A stretch of 64,000 nucleotides of DNA from Hydractinia symbiolongicarpus (lineage: Eukaryota; Cnidaria; Hydrozoa; Anthoathecata; Hydractiniidae). The stretch is taken from contig NC_079877.1 in assembly GCF_029227915.1 (NCBI RefSeq), positions 12,833,351 to 12,897,350 on the forward strand, written 5' to 3'. The position numbers and the translations under genes were made by a program. The notes below the pieces were generated by a model. That model was not told the DNA's origin and did no database searches. It saw only the letters and a list, made by a program, of their open reading frames with translations. Of the stretch, positions 43,057-55,300 are shown piece after piece. Position 1 is the stretch's first letter; the number at the start of each line of letters is the position of its first letter.

Positions 43057-43251
43057 TATAAAAGATATGGTCGATAGATACGCGAAGCCGTTTGTTACAA
43101 GAATGACTTTTTTAATAAACGGTCGTTATTTTTAACGTCGGATACGATGTCGTGACATTGCGCGAAGCAACGAATTAAAAGACGCGTAGGCGCTAACGTG
43201 ATAGTGTTGAAGACGTTGCATATAGCGTTATTTTGGTTAATGATTTTACAA

Positions 43252-43315
43252 AAGTTGGTCGTTGGTTGTATTAAATTTAATTTACTATTTGAAGGGGATA
43301 TTCTAAAGTTTAGCC
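43252..43315 (-). repeat. Right terminal inverted repeat of the Merlin-like element
   Basis: In reverse complement it runs GGCTAAAC, TTTAGAATATCCCCTT, an AT-rich spacer, then CAACCAACGACCAACTTTTG, mirroring the left end in block order and spacing. It lies just outside the start of the DUF3987-like gene, so it may also contain its promoter. Confidence 0.8.
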
Positions 43316-43323
43316 GATCTCGT
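43316..43323. repeat. Right 8-bp target site duplication
   Basis: This is an exact copy of GATCTCGT at 38424-38431, flanking the right end of the Merlin-like element. The TXNDC16 start codon lies 70 bp further on. Confidence 0.88.
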
Positions 43324-43392
43324 TCTTGTAGTCACTTTCGATTTTATTAGCTGCTGTTGTAGTTTGTGGTTGAAAATTGATGTGTGTTAACC
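43324..43392 (+). promoter_or_regulatory. TXNDC16: Residual TXNDC16 upstream region
   Basis: Only 69 bp remain between the right target duplication of the Merlin-like element and the TXNDC16 ATG (context ACCATGG). The original promoter must be partly inside this short stretch, left of the transposon, or replaced by transposon sequence. Confidence 0.5.
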
Positions 43393-46300
43393 ATGGCTTC
43401 AAAAACGATGCTGTTATGTTATTTTACATTTTTAACTTTTTTCATGCAAACTTATGGACTTCATAACATCAAGACAAACGAGGATTTGGAATCTTTCAAG
43501 AAGGATAAAGCACCTTCTGCAATATTCTTTTACCATCAGAGAAATGAAAATGAACCTTTAAAAAGTAAGTATTTATATAGCTAAAGCTAGGTAGTTAGCT
43601 AGCTAGTTAGACGCATAGTATAGCTGGCTGGTTATGTTATTATTACTTTTTATTTTTGATTATTTATGCAGAATAGCCAATTTAGCTGTGATGGTATTTT
43701 CAGTTAGCTATGTTCTGCCCAATCTTTGGAACGCGCCCCGTCTTAAGACTGGTCAGGCCAATCTTCCGACAGTGACAAATGGGTGGCCAGTCTTAAGACT
43801 AGATTGTGCCCAATCTATGGACGTACATGCCCAATCTTAGAACAATTGTGGAAGACAAACAGAACAATAATTTTTTTAGAATTTACCTCTTAATAGGAAC
43901 TTTAAATTGAAACTTTTCTTGGAAAATCAAAAGGGCAAAAATTTATATATACCATGTATTTTATGTATAAAAAATTGAAACTACTCAACCATATTAGCAT
44001 AGTCTAATAAGGTTTTCCTTCTATAGACTATGATATTAGCTAGCTGGCTACAGCTCGCTAGCTGGCTAAACATCTCATCCAATGAAATTAACAGCTGGCC
44101 AACTAATAATATGGCTAAATACGATTTTTCTGATTCTTCATAAATATAAACATTTTATTTTTAAAATATAGCCACTACTACAAGCTGTATATAAATGCTA
44201 AATGTATAACACATGCTCTACCATTTACCTAGCTGCGATTTTCACTCTACTGTGTCCAAAAACTGGCCGGGTCAATTCAACAGTACCCAAAATATGATGT
44301 TTTAATGTGCCTGAGAATGTTTGTTAGAACTTGTAAAAAACAGAGGTTGTGTGGTACACCCCTTCTTTAAGATCTTAAAGGCGCCAAAGGTGGGCCTAAC
44401 ATGGTCTTTTGCCCAATCTTGTGAAGCCCTGCCCAGTCTTAAGACTGACCGGCCAGTCTTAAGACTGGGCAATTTTATGTCCAAAGATTGGGCAGCGTCC
44501 TAAGATTGGGCAGAACAGCTACAAGCATTTTAAAATATTGGAAGGCCATTCTAACAAAACCCTATCTTGTTTTTCCCATTTGATTGCTACTTAACTTAAG
44601 CCAATGATACATGATGCAATTAATCCCATAAAACTTAGTTGCACTCACATGAAGCATGTTATAAAGCTTCACATATTATACATGATACACAGTGCAATTT
44701 TGTTTCTTTTTTAAAATAAGTTCAGACAGTGAAGAAGATGTATTTATATTGGCCACAGCAATTTTATTTAACCTTGTTAAAAAAACGACATAAATTTGGA
44801 ATATACGACACCTTACTACGTGAATTTCGTCTTGAAGAAAAAGCAGATTATTATAATTTTCTAAGAATGACATCAGAGTCATTCGATTATCTTTTAAGTT
44901 TAGTAGATCTACAACTCACGAAAGAAAACACTGTAATGAGAGAAGCAATTCCTTCCAATCTAAAACTGGCCGTTACTTTGCGATATTTTTGCACTGGGGA
45001 ATCATATTCAAGTTTACAATATCCTTTTCGGATTCATAGAACAACATTGAGTTATATCCACTTTTCACACACAAGAAAAAACTCTCAGAAAGTGATTTAT
45101 ATTTCATGCACTTGAGTAAATTACACTTCAAGCATGAGAATTGACTTCCCTGAAAATGCCAAAAGCACCTTCTCCAATTAAAGGAAAGCTGTAGTGTAGG
45201 GTTGTAATAAGTTCATTTGAGTAAAAATTACCTAAAAATCTGCACCCTTAAGGTTACTGTAAAGGAAACATTTTTTTTATGAGGTTTTTTGCAAAAACTT
45301 CATGACATATATAAAAAAAATCTCTTTTGAATGACAAACTTTATATTCCATGAAAATATTTGAAACATTCCTTTTTTCTTGAAGAGGCCTTTTTAGTGGT
45401 GTTATATCCTTCGCGCCTTTAAGGAAATATGTGCAAAAGAGTTCAGCATATTTTTTGTAAACGTTATGCATGATATGAAACTCCTGTTAAAAATATGCAT
45501 AATAATATATTTTAGATACTTTAATTTCACCATCAATATATATATATATATGCTACTCTTGTCTTAGACATTTTTTAATTGCGCTATGTTTATAAAGCTG
45601 TCTCTTGTTACTCTGACTTCTGTCTAATAATAATTTTGAATGCGTGTATGCATATTCAGCATAAAGACAGAGTTTGCACTTCTATCATCTTTCTGCATAC
45701 TCCGTTTACACATTTTCACAACACCTATGAAATCTTTAAAAACAAATATCTCGTTAGTAAATTTCCGCATACATGCCTTTTTGTTTGTGGTCTCTTTTTC
45801 CGAAAACTTCCCATTGGCTCATTGAAGTTTTTGGTAATGGAAAGGCGAATAAATTATGCACAAAGATTCCCCGTTTTTTTTTGTATAAATTACTTATAAG
45901 CGAATTATGACGCCAAAAAGAAAAAAATGTGCAGTTTTTTAAATAATCTCTTATAATAATACAGAGTGTATTTGACGGTCATAGTGGATATCGTCATTTT
46001 TCTTTAAAGTCGCCGAAATTTCCTTTGAAAATCTCCTTTATCTCAAATGTTAAATTTTATGATGTTATGGCGCGACGTCAATAACACTACTTTAACAGGA
46101 ATATCCTAATTTAAATTAATGAAGCCATTACAATGCACTTAAAACTTTAAAGCTAAATAACTTGGAAACGAGGTGGTGACGTCAATAATTTTTCACCGGG
46201 TGGGTAGCTAGGGACCACCAGGACCAAATTGGGTAACTTTCCCAAACCTGGGTCCACAAATCCGTTTCGGAGTGGACGGGTTGATGACGTCATCAAAAAA

Positions 46301-49300
46301 CCTTCAACCCTAATATCTCTTCAACCGTTTGTCACAAGTACATGATCTTATACATTTTCTTGATCAGCGTTTCAAGATCTATACGATAAAGGCAACTGGT
46401 ACACAAATTTTTAAAAAATATTTTGCGTTTTGACAGGTCTCTGCTGATGTCAGCAAAATTTTTAAACCCTTATATCTCATTAAATGTTCATCGGAAGCAC
46501 ATAATCATATACATTTTTTTGATCAGCGCTTTAAGCTCTACATAATGGAGGCAACGTGAAAACAAGGTTCTCAATTATTTTTTGTTATGGATCGGTTGCT
46601 GACGTCATCAAAATTCAAATGACTCTTCTTTTTCATTTTTATCCTGCCTCTTCAGTGGATATTTCCATGGGCCTTATCGACTAGTTATATATAATTACAA
46701 TTGTTTTTTATAACCACATTATTAAAAAAAGAACGGGAACCTTTCTGAATTTAATTTATGCTGAATATATAATGGTGCAAATACTAGAAGTCTGCAACCA
46801 TGCACTTGGAAAAAGAAACCATTTTAAAACGTAGGGTGAACAAAAAATGGTGTGTGTTTATTTAATTTACTGAAATTTACTTAATTTACTTATTTACTGA
46901 AATAACACCATCACATCAGTCTCTCATCAAGCATTGAAAAACAAAAAAAATATATAAAAGTATTGATAAATTGTAAAGGTTTTTCTGAGACTACTCATCA
47001 AATGAGTGTTTTTCTTTACAGTAACCTTAAGACTGTTTTCTACTTCGAAAAATATTTCAGACGAAATGAACAGACAAGTACGGACCCTCGTTTTGCGACT
47101 TCGTCACAGTGGTAAAACCATTGCGCAGCATATTGTTGCGCTAAATAATTTCTTTATTAGTTATTTCATTGTTGCGCTGAGGATTGAAATAAAAATTTAA
47201 TAGATATTTGCAGGGTAACGTTGTGCTAAAAACTCAATACATTTTTTGATACTTATTTACTGCGCTTCACGACTTCGTTATGGGTAGGGTTAGGTGCTAA
47301 AACATTGCACTGCCCAATACCTACCACCAAAGTCGTGAAGGCCATATTTACAGGTATATATTATCTACAAAATGTCAAAAGACCATTACTTTTTGGTGCT
47401 GCGCCCAAGTTGCAAAGGCCGTTTTTAGAGGTATATGTTATCCAAGAACTATAAAACATGAATATAGATAATAAATGCGCTTTTGCGGTTTTTATAGGAT
47501 TCTGTAAGCAGTATTGAGCGGTTTTTCATAATCTTGCGCTAATAAGTTCCTATTTATTTTCTACACGCATACACTATCGCGCTTAAGATATATCGTAACA
47601 AAAGGTAACAAAACAAAATCAAAGTGTTCTTTTAAAGTCCTCCTGGATTGCTCATCGTTCGTTTCCTCCACAATAACTGTCTACATTTTTTCTTGTTACA
47701 CCTAATTTCTTTCTCATATATCGATATGGAAAAAATAAGTGAAGGGATTCCTGGCTGTCTAACATTGTAAAATAAAGACTTCACTGTCTTCCCATCTCTA
47801 ACATGTTTTAACCGTTTCTAAAAATACAACATAATTAAATTATTACCTGAAAAAACAACCACTTTGAAATGCAACGACTGACCACCAAACCAATGTTTAT
47901 ATAGCTTGTCGTCCACACAGTTATAAACAAAAAGTTCAAAACAGTGTTTTTTAAAAAAAATGACACATCACTTCAACAAAAATGAAACAACCAAGTTAAA
48001 TTTAAATCTTGGCAATAGGAAAAGGAAATAATCGTATCTGTGGTTAAAAAAAATTTTCTAATCGAAATTATCGAAAGCAAGTCAAAATAATCAAGACCAA
48101 AAAATTGGTTTCCGTTATTTCGAAAAAAAAACTCAGTGTGATTGAGATGCTAACAGTGATATCGGACTTGCTTCGAAACTTCTTACTAAACCGACGATGT
48201 TTTCGATTTTTCTAATAAAATTTGTACATTTCTAAAGATTTTGGAGGATGTTGTGGCTGCAGCTAAACATTTGTGCAAATCGCTGCCATACTCAAAAGTT
48301 TCTCTGTTGGCAAAGATATTAGCCATACTGATAATACGTTTTGCTCTGATATAATTTTCTATTGGTAGAAAACGTCCCTTTTGGCGGTTAAAGGCCCAGT
48401 TTGAGAGCCAATGAAGAAAATAAAAGGCAAATAACATTTTTCTAAGAAAAATAAGGTAAGAAAATAGGTTTTCTTGCAAATATTGATGTATACCCATATG
48501 CATATAAAGTAAAAAAATGCTAATGAAAGATATTTCATATATTAGATGCCCTATACTCTATAACAACTCACACAATTATTAATTTTTATTAAGTATTGAC
48601 AAATTCTTGTATAACAGTAAATTTGTTGACCCTAAATTTCCTGTATTCTTAGAAAAAGTTACTCTCTATTGATTTATAGGTAGACTCATCCAAGTTGCAG
48701 AAGAAGCAGAAGAGCGAATGATTGATCACGGGCATAATTACATAAAGCTGGGAATGGTATTAGCACTTATCAAATTGTATATATAAAAGAAAATTGCACT
48801 TGTTGCAAAATATGCCTTAAAAATAATTCTGAAGAAAGATAGACATTTCTAATTAACCACTTTTTACCATCAACAAAACGCCAACAAAAGATTTCAACAA
48901 AATATGTTAAATAAATTCTAATGATTTCCCTTATTGTATAGATGAACTGTTTCGGGGAAGGTATCAGTAAAAAAGATGTTGCTGAATGTCAAAAGCATAG
49001 AAGGTCATTTTACATTTACAGGTAAGTCAATAAACTTTGGCAGGGTTTAACATCCGACAAAAGCAAGCTTTAACATGATTTTGAAACATGCCCCACTCTT
49101 TTTTAAATAACTTATTACAGAAAGAACATGTCACAGAAAACATTGGAAATCATTATTGATAAAATTCTTTCTGAAAATTAAAGGTTTGTAGCTACATAAA
49201 CTTCGGCGATAATAACTTTACCATCATGTGTAACAACAAGAATTAAAAAGGGTGTAGTAGGACTTAGAACAAGTACAATAGGTATATACAAAACAACTCT

Positions 49301-52300
49301 AAATTAAACTAGTTTGTTATAATGTAAGTCAAGAAATATACATGCCCAAATATAACTTTAAACATAATTAGTTTATTTTTTTTGTTGCAAATTAGTCGCA
49401 AAGTTTTTCTTCTGATACTACTATAATCCACAACAAACCCTGACCATATATTAGTCTTTTTATTTTAGATTTTAATTCCTTATAGAAAAAATGTTCTTTA
49501 AGATATAATGTTGTTTGTTTTTCCAGTTACAATAACTAGATTTTCCAGTTACGATAACTAGATTCACCATATATTTTCAACCAGCATTATGTTTTTATCT
49601 TATAGTGGAAAAAGAACAGAACGATTTGACTTAAGAACACTTTATGATTATGAATCATTTATGGCAAATTTGTTAAAGTATGTTTACATATTTATTTAAT
49701 ATGATAGTGTGAAATTTATACTGCAATATCTGCATGGAAGTGATATTGATGTGTTCTCTTACTATTGTTGGATGGTTGTTTTGATTATGCCATCGTAATT
49801 GTGATTGATGCGCCTGGATCATGGATTGATTCTATAATTCCAATAAAAATGGTCTTATATCAACTAAATTTAATTTAATTTTTCTTATTTTTTATTTAGT
49901 TTTGTATATGACGAAAAACTAGGACTAGCCCTAGATGAAGAGGACCTGGAAAGAGAGCAAACGCTGGAAAAGGGAAAAAGAGATATCATTCTAATGTATG
50001 TAAACGCCGTAGGAAGCCCAGGTAAGAAAAATCTAATTCCTGCATCACATAGAGACAAAATTTGTGTGGTTTTTCTTTTCTGATCATACATTTTAATATT
50101 TACTCTGATGAAAGGAGAGAATAAAAAATAGTTCTCGATAACCAGGTATTGGATATTCCAAGGTTATGTCATTGTTTTTAGCACATTACAGCTTTGTGAG
50201 TGTTGCAGCAATGTACATCAACGAGTACAAATTTGTATACAGTACTGATGAAAACTTTGCCAGAAAGTTAGGGTAAGATGTTATTAATCATATCAATGTG
50301 TCAGCCAACCACCTCTACGCCTACAGCTTTTCTCATTGTTTTGTTGTTGTTGTTTTTTTAATGTCTGTACCTATCTATTACTGTTCTGTGTATTGGTCTT
50401 TTTCTGAGTTTTTTATTTAAACTTTTTGTACTTTGCTTGAGAAATTATATAACTTTAACCCTTATATATATACTTCATACTTTTTTTAATATATTTAATA
50501 TTTTTGTATATTATTTAATAGAATAAATGTTAGTATATTATAATTTTTATTAAAATAAGACAAACTATTTTTTAGCATGACTAAAGGTAAACATTTTGGT
50601 TTGTGGTATGTAAATTGCACTCAGTTGGTAGCTGAATCTGAAAAGCCTTGTCCAAGAGTTCCCTATAAAGGAGAAAAGATTGACACAAGCTCAATTATAA
50701 GTTTTGTGCGACTTTCTGGATTGCCAATATTGGTTTGTTGTTTTTATTTATCAACACTTTCATCCAAATAATTTATACATTTTGGTTTTATATTATTAGT
50801 ATTCAAAATCATGTGAGTGATATAACTAAGTGATATATGTGATATATTTATATTTAAATATTTTTCAATTTTAAAAAGTCTCCTCAAAATTCTTCAAATC
50901 TTTCGTCAATTTCAATTTCATAACCTATTTCATGTTTTTTCTCTTTCATGAAAATGGTACATGGGCACAACAAAAATTTGTACTTCACTTTTAGCATCAC
51001 CTTTTTCAAATTATTCTCATTTTTTATAAAATATGGAAATATCCTCAATTGTTTTGTTATAAAAATATGGTAATATCAAAATTCCCTATCATCCTCATTA
51101 GATTTTTTCAAAGTTTTCACCTAGAATTTCACACACCTTGGTCATGGCTTGCACAAGTCCTGTTTAATGAAAATGCTTGCTTGCTGCATTTTTAATAATC
51201 GTTTCAGTCACATAAAATCTTTAGATCGCATAATGCTTTGAAAAATTGTAACAATTTAAATTTTTATCATGTTTTGTGTCTCAAATCTGTCAAATCTATA
51301 ATTTATTGAAAAACTTCCAGAAGCTTCGGAAATATCTTACATTTGCACATTGAATTAAAATACATACGCTATAACCTCTATCCAATTTTGTTATCAGAAG
51401 TGAATTGTACAATCATTATTTTATAGTCTGAAATTAACAATGATGGTAGTTCAGTGTACCGAGATGTCAATCGACTGTTCCTTCTTGTTGATAACGATGA
51501 AAGCAAAAAGGATTTATCAACAACAGTAGAGAGAGTGATTGACAACACAACAAGACGTGGAGTTAGTTTGCGAGGAGTTGTTGTTGACAAGTAAGTTTTT
51601 GCGAATTATAGTAAGTTTAGCAGTATATTTTACAAATTGTGCAGCCACAGAGTTTGTTCTGTTATTACATGCAATTGTTTGGTTTATTTTAACCGGTGCA
51701 CATCATTCCTATGTTTGTGATATCGCCATGGTATTATTCTGTCTTTACTCTAAAAGGTTATTTCTTCTTCCTTCTCTTCTAGACGAAAGCATGCAAATCT
51801 GTTGCCAATGTTTGGAATATATGATGCATCTGTCCTTCCGACTGTTATTCTAGAGATTGCAGATGGACGACATTCCCCGAATGTATGTCACATTTTTATT
51901 TGTCTTTTCTATGCAAAAAATAAAGTCAAACATACAGAATATGTTCCAATAAGTTCTGGGGACAATGCTGTGATGTTAGCACTAGTGAAAAATTATGTAT
52001 ATTGTAAACGCAAGATGGATTTTCTATAGTTTAATGATTTATTCTGTTTGATGGACTCCTTTCTCACATTCTGAAAAAATTTTAAGTAGCAGCTATACGT
52101 GAGTTTCCAGCTATTGTTGCACAAAAACGTATTACCTTACACAGCGTGGAACTTGTTTGGAATATTTTGTATCTAAAACAAACCTACGCAAAAAATCAAA
52201 CTCGTAAATTGGACTGAAACATTATAGTAAACAAATATATTTTTTATAATTTTAAATGTAAGAATATCAACATGATTTGTTCGCCTTTTTTGTCTGTAAT

Positions 52301-55300
52301 AATTTCGTTTTATTGTAGAGAGAACTTGAACAGTTTACTCCTGACATCGATCTAACAGAAGAAAATATTAACAACTTTGTATACAGTATGGTGGAAGATA
52401 ATGATAATACATGTGGGACAAGAGGTACACATTATGAAAGTTTTTCCATTTTGCTTAATGTCTATTCCACTTCCTTGTTGAGCCAAAAATTTAATTATTT
52501 AAATCCTACATTCTGTGATATAAAAAGTGTATCTTAATCAACTTAATATTTGTTGCATTTATTTATTTTTATATAAAAATTTACACTTATACATAAGATA
52601 AAATTTGCACTTTATTTTTACACAGTTGTCATAAGTATTGAGTTAACTAAAACTCCAATTAGTGACGCATAAGTGGATCACTACAACCCAGAAATATCCC
52701 TATGTAACTACAGAATGTATTTTTTTAAGCTTTGCTCTACAATGGCTATGCTGCTCCAAAATGGGATATTTATTATTATTATCTTTATTTATGTATTTAG
52801 AATAAAATCTTCACTCTATTTTTGAATAAATCATTTTGAATAATTAACATTTGGGTGATAAAAAACCAACAAATTAAAAGTAGATAGTTGAGATTTTAAA
52901 AACGATTTTTTAGTTTATACTACGATAAAAGCACTTTTCTTTTATGACTTGAATAATTCTCCTCTGCGCTTAACACTTCCTTGCATGCAGCCTAAAACTT
53001 TCTCTTTAAAACTAAATTAAATAACGTGCTCTTTAACTTTGCACCCACGGTCTGTATTTTTTTTGCGAAAAATATACTAGACTTACTCCATGTGTTTCAT
53101 TTTAACGACTTATTATAGCAGGTTCCAGTAAGCATGAAGCATGGATAAAACAATATCACGAACCAAGTCAACTCAGTAGCAGAGTAGTTAATGTTACTTA
53201 TTAATAGACACAATAAATAGCAAAATAGCTGCCAGAGTCCTTGAAATCATGGTTGTGTCACAAAGCAAACAATACGCTTTTACTTATAAAATATGCTTTT
53301 TCTTTTATATTATATTTAATGTATGCTAATATACATAGAAAGGAAAAAGTTGGAGTATGGATCTTTTTTCATGGCTGGAAGCTGGTATGTCATTTTATAA
53401 AAACACGAAGTCAAAATCCAGCTCAATCAATATTACAAACCATAATTGGAACTGGGAATTTTTTCAGTTCATGAAAGGGAAGTGTGTCACACTTTGAAAG
53501 AGTAGAGTTTCAAACGGAAAAGAAAATATCGAGGACAGAAAAGAAGTGTTTTTATTTAGAAAAGTGAGCAACAGGGGGCATCATATATATCCATATTTCA
53601 AGAAAGGGCATAAAACTTGAACAGAATGCAGCCTAATGTATAAATAGGAATGTTTCTTTAGGCAATCGCTTCCAGTTTGGCATGGTTTATAATTAGGTGT
53701 TAAAAAAACTTTATGCCAGAAGTTTAATTCTCAGAGAAAAAAAAAGGCAGTATGTAACAAGGAAGACTGCTTAACACCTTGTTATCACTGCTTTAAAATT
53801 TTACGTGTTGTATATAATATTTTACTGTATATTCTCTTATGCGTTTGTATAAATTTTCTTTAGCGGGACTTTATGACATAACATACACAAAATTGAGTGA
53901 CTGGAAAGATATTAAAAACTCCAGTGGGAGAGCTATCTCTGTGGCTTGTTCGACAGGTATATAAGTTAGTACTTTAAGGAATGATTGGTTGAAAGGTGAA
54001 CATCCGTTATTTGATAGAACACGTCAAGAAACTACGGGTACTTTAAACGGTTTTAATTTTAATATTATTTAGGGTCCAGCCTTCTCAGTATCCATTCAAC
54101 AACTATTTCCCGATCGAAGTTTTATGTAAATTTCCAAATTCAAAGCTAGCTATTTGCTCTTTACTCTAGAATATGACACTTGAAAACAAGACTCTCTCAA
54201 ACCATCATTTTAAATATTCTGGCAATTACTGTTTTGAATTATCCAAAAAGTTAAGCCATCAATCCTCTGGATCCCCTAGTACGTCTCTTGGGAGGACCAA
54301 TGATATTCACATTTTGGATCCCACTCCTGATTTTAAAAGTTCTGGATAACACCCTTAGTTCTTATGCTACATTTTGTAAAGATGTTTCTACTGCGTGCAA
54401 TAAATTATACACAGAAACAAAAGTTTTAAAAGTTTCGACTGTTTTTTTAGATGGCGACTACAAAATGGAATGCCATCATTTCAAAGCTGCATACAGGCGT
54501 TTAATTCGCTCACTGTATGAAAGTGACATTACCGACTTTGATTTTTATTACGTTGATTTTACAGGAAAACCAAAATCTTCAAAAATTTACGTAAGATGTC
54601 TTTTTTTGTTGAATTATTTTAGATCTTAATACAACTATCATGTTAAATAACATATTACCAACTGCAATGTGTTTTAGAAAATTCCCATGATGAAGTTACA
54701 TTTACCTGGAAAAGATGGAATTCCTTTCGACACAACCGCAGGGCGTGGTTATGTCAGAATTTTAGAATGGCTCAACAAGCAACTAGGGTATGAGTCTGTT
54801 TTATTTATTTTTTCAAGCGTTATTAATTAGTACCTGGTTCTGTAGTATTCAATGAGAAATTCGTACCTTGTATCGTGATCTTTATTTTTATGTTGGTTTG
54901 TCCTGAACAATCAAAAAATGACCTAAAACAGAACCCGTATCCAACATTTCTAGTTAGAAGTTCACGGTCGAGTTACTGTGACTTAATTACTTCTCAATTC
55001 GGTCTGCTACTGACACTGTGGAAATATTATTATACTCTTGATGACTAAAAAAATAATACTCATTTTCGTCTTGTGAGATCGAACAGATTTAAATTTGTTA
55101 ACTATTACTGGTACAATTTGTTATTAGTTGTACATAGTTTCTTATGATTTCTAAAAAATATGTTTATTTTGTGGGAATGTAATGAAGCATACCCGAAGAC
55201 TTCGCCGTTGTTTCTATAAGTTAAATAGCAGGTATATTAACTTTTTGTTTAACATTTTAGACTTGATGTGCCTAGATATCCAGCTTCTTGTAGTGATTTT

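Larger units (their letters stand above)
38432..43315. mobile_element. Merlin-type DNA transposon carrying a second, DUF3987-like gene
   Basis: The element is bounded by identical 8-bp direct repeats GATCTCGT at 38424-38431 and 43316-43323. Its inverted ends start GG, share TTTAGAATTTCCCCTT/TTTAGAATATCCCCTT at the same offset of 8, and share a subterminal AACCAACGACCAACT about 45 bp further in. GG termini, 8-bp target duplication and an ISXO2/IS1595-like transposase are the marks of the Merlin superfamily. The 4884-bp element holds an intact transposase (39297-40334) and an intact spliced four-exon gene (41022-43056), both on the minus strand. A CCAACGA-based 58-bp minisatellite fills the left subterminal region. 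Intact frames and a perfect target duplication suggest recent insertion. Known Merlins usually carry only the transposase. Confidence 0.88.
45116..48679 (+). other. TXNDC16: TXNDC16 intron 1, distal part
   Basis: No host exon was recognised. The part holds a dispersed repeat (46020-46200) and a short tandem array (46200-46640), annotated separately. A 105-codon minus frame at 48186-48503 (RFLPIENYIRAKRIISMANI) has balanced composition but no recognised family or splice partners. It may be a remnant of a mobile-element gene. Confidence 0.45.

Noticed and set aside
54288-54629. Separate gene starting at 54288
   Set aside because: The frame joins the TXNDC16 exon series by phase at its 3' end and overlaps the entering frame of exon 13. 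It is part of that exon after a one-base break.
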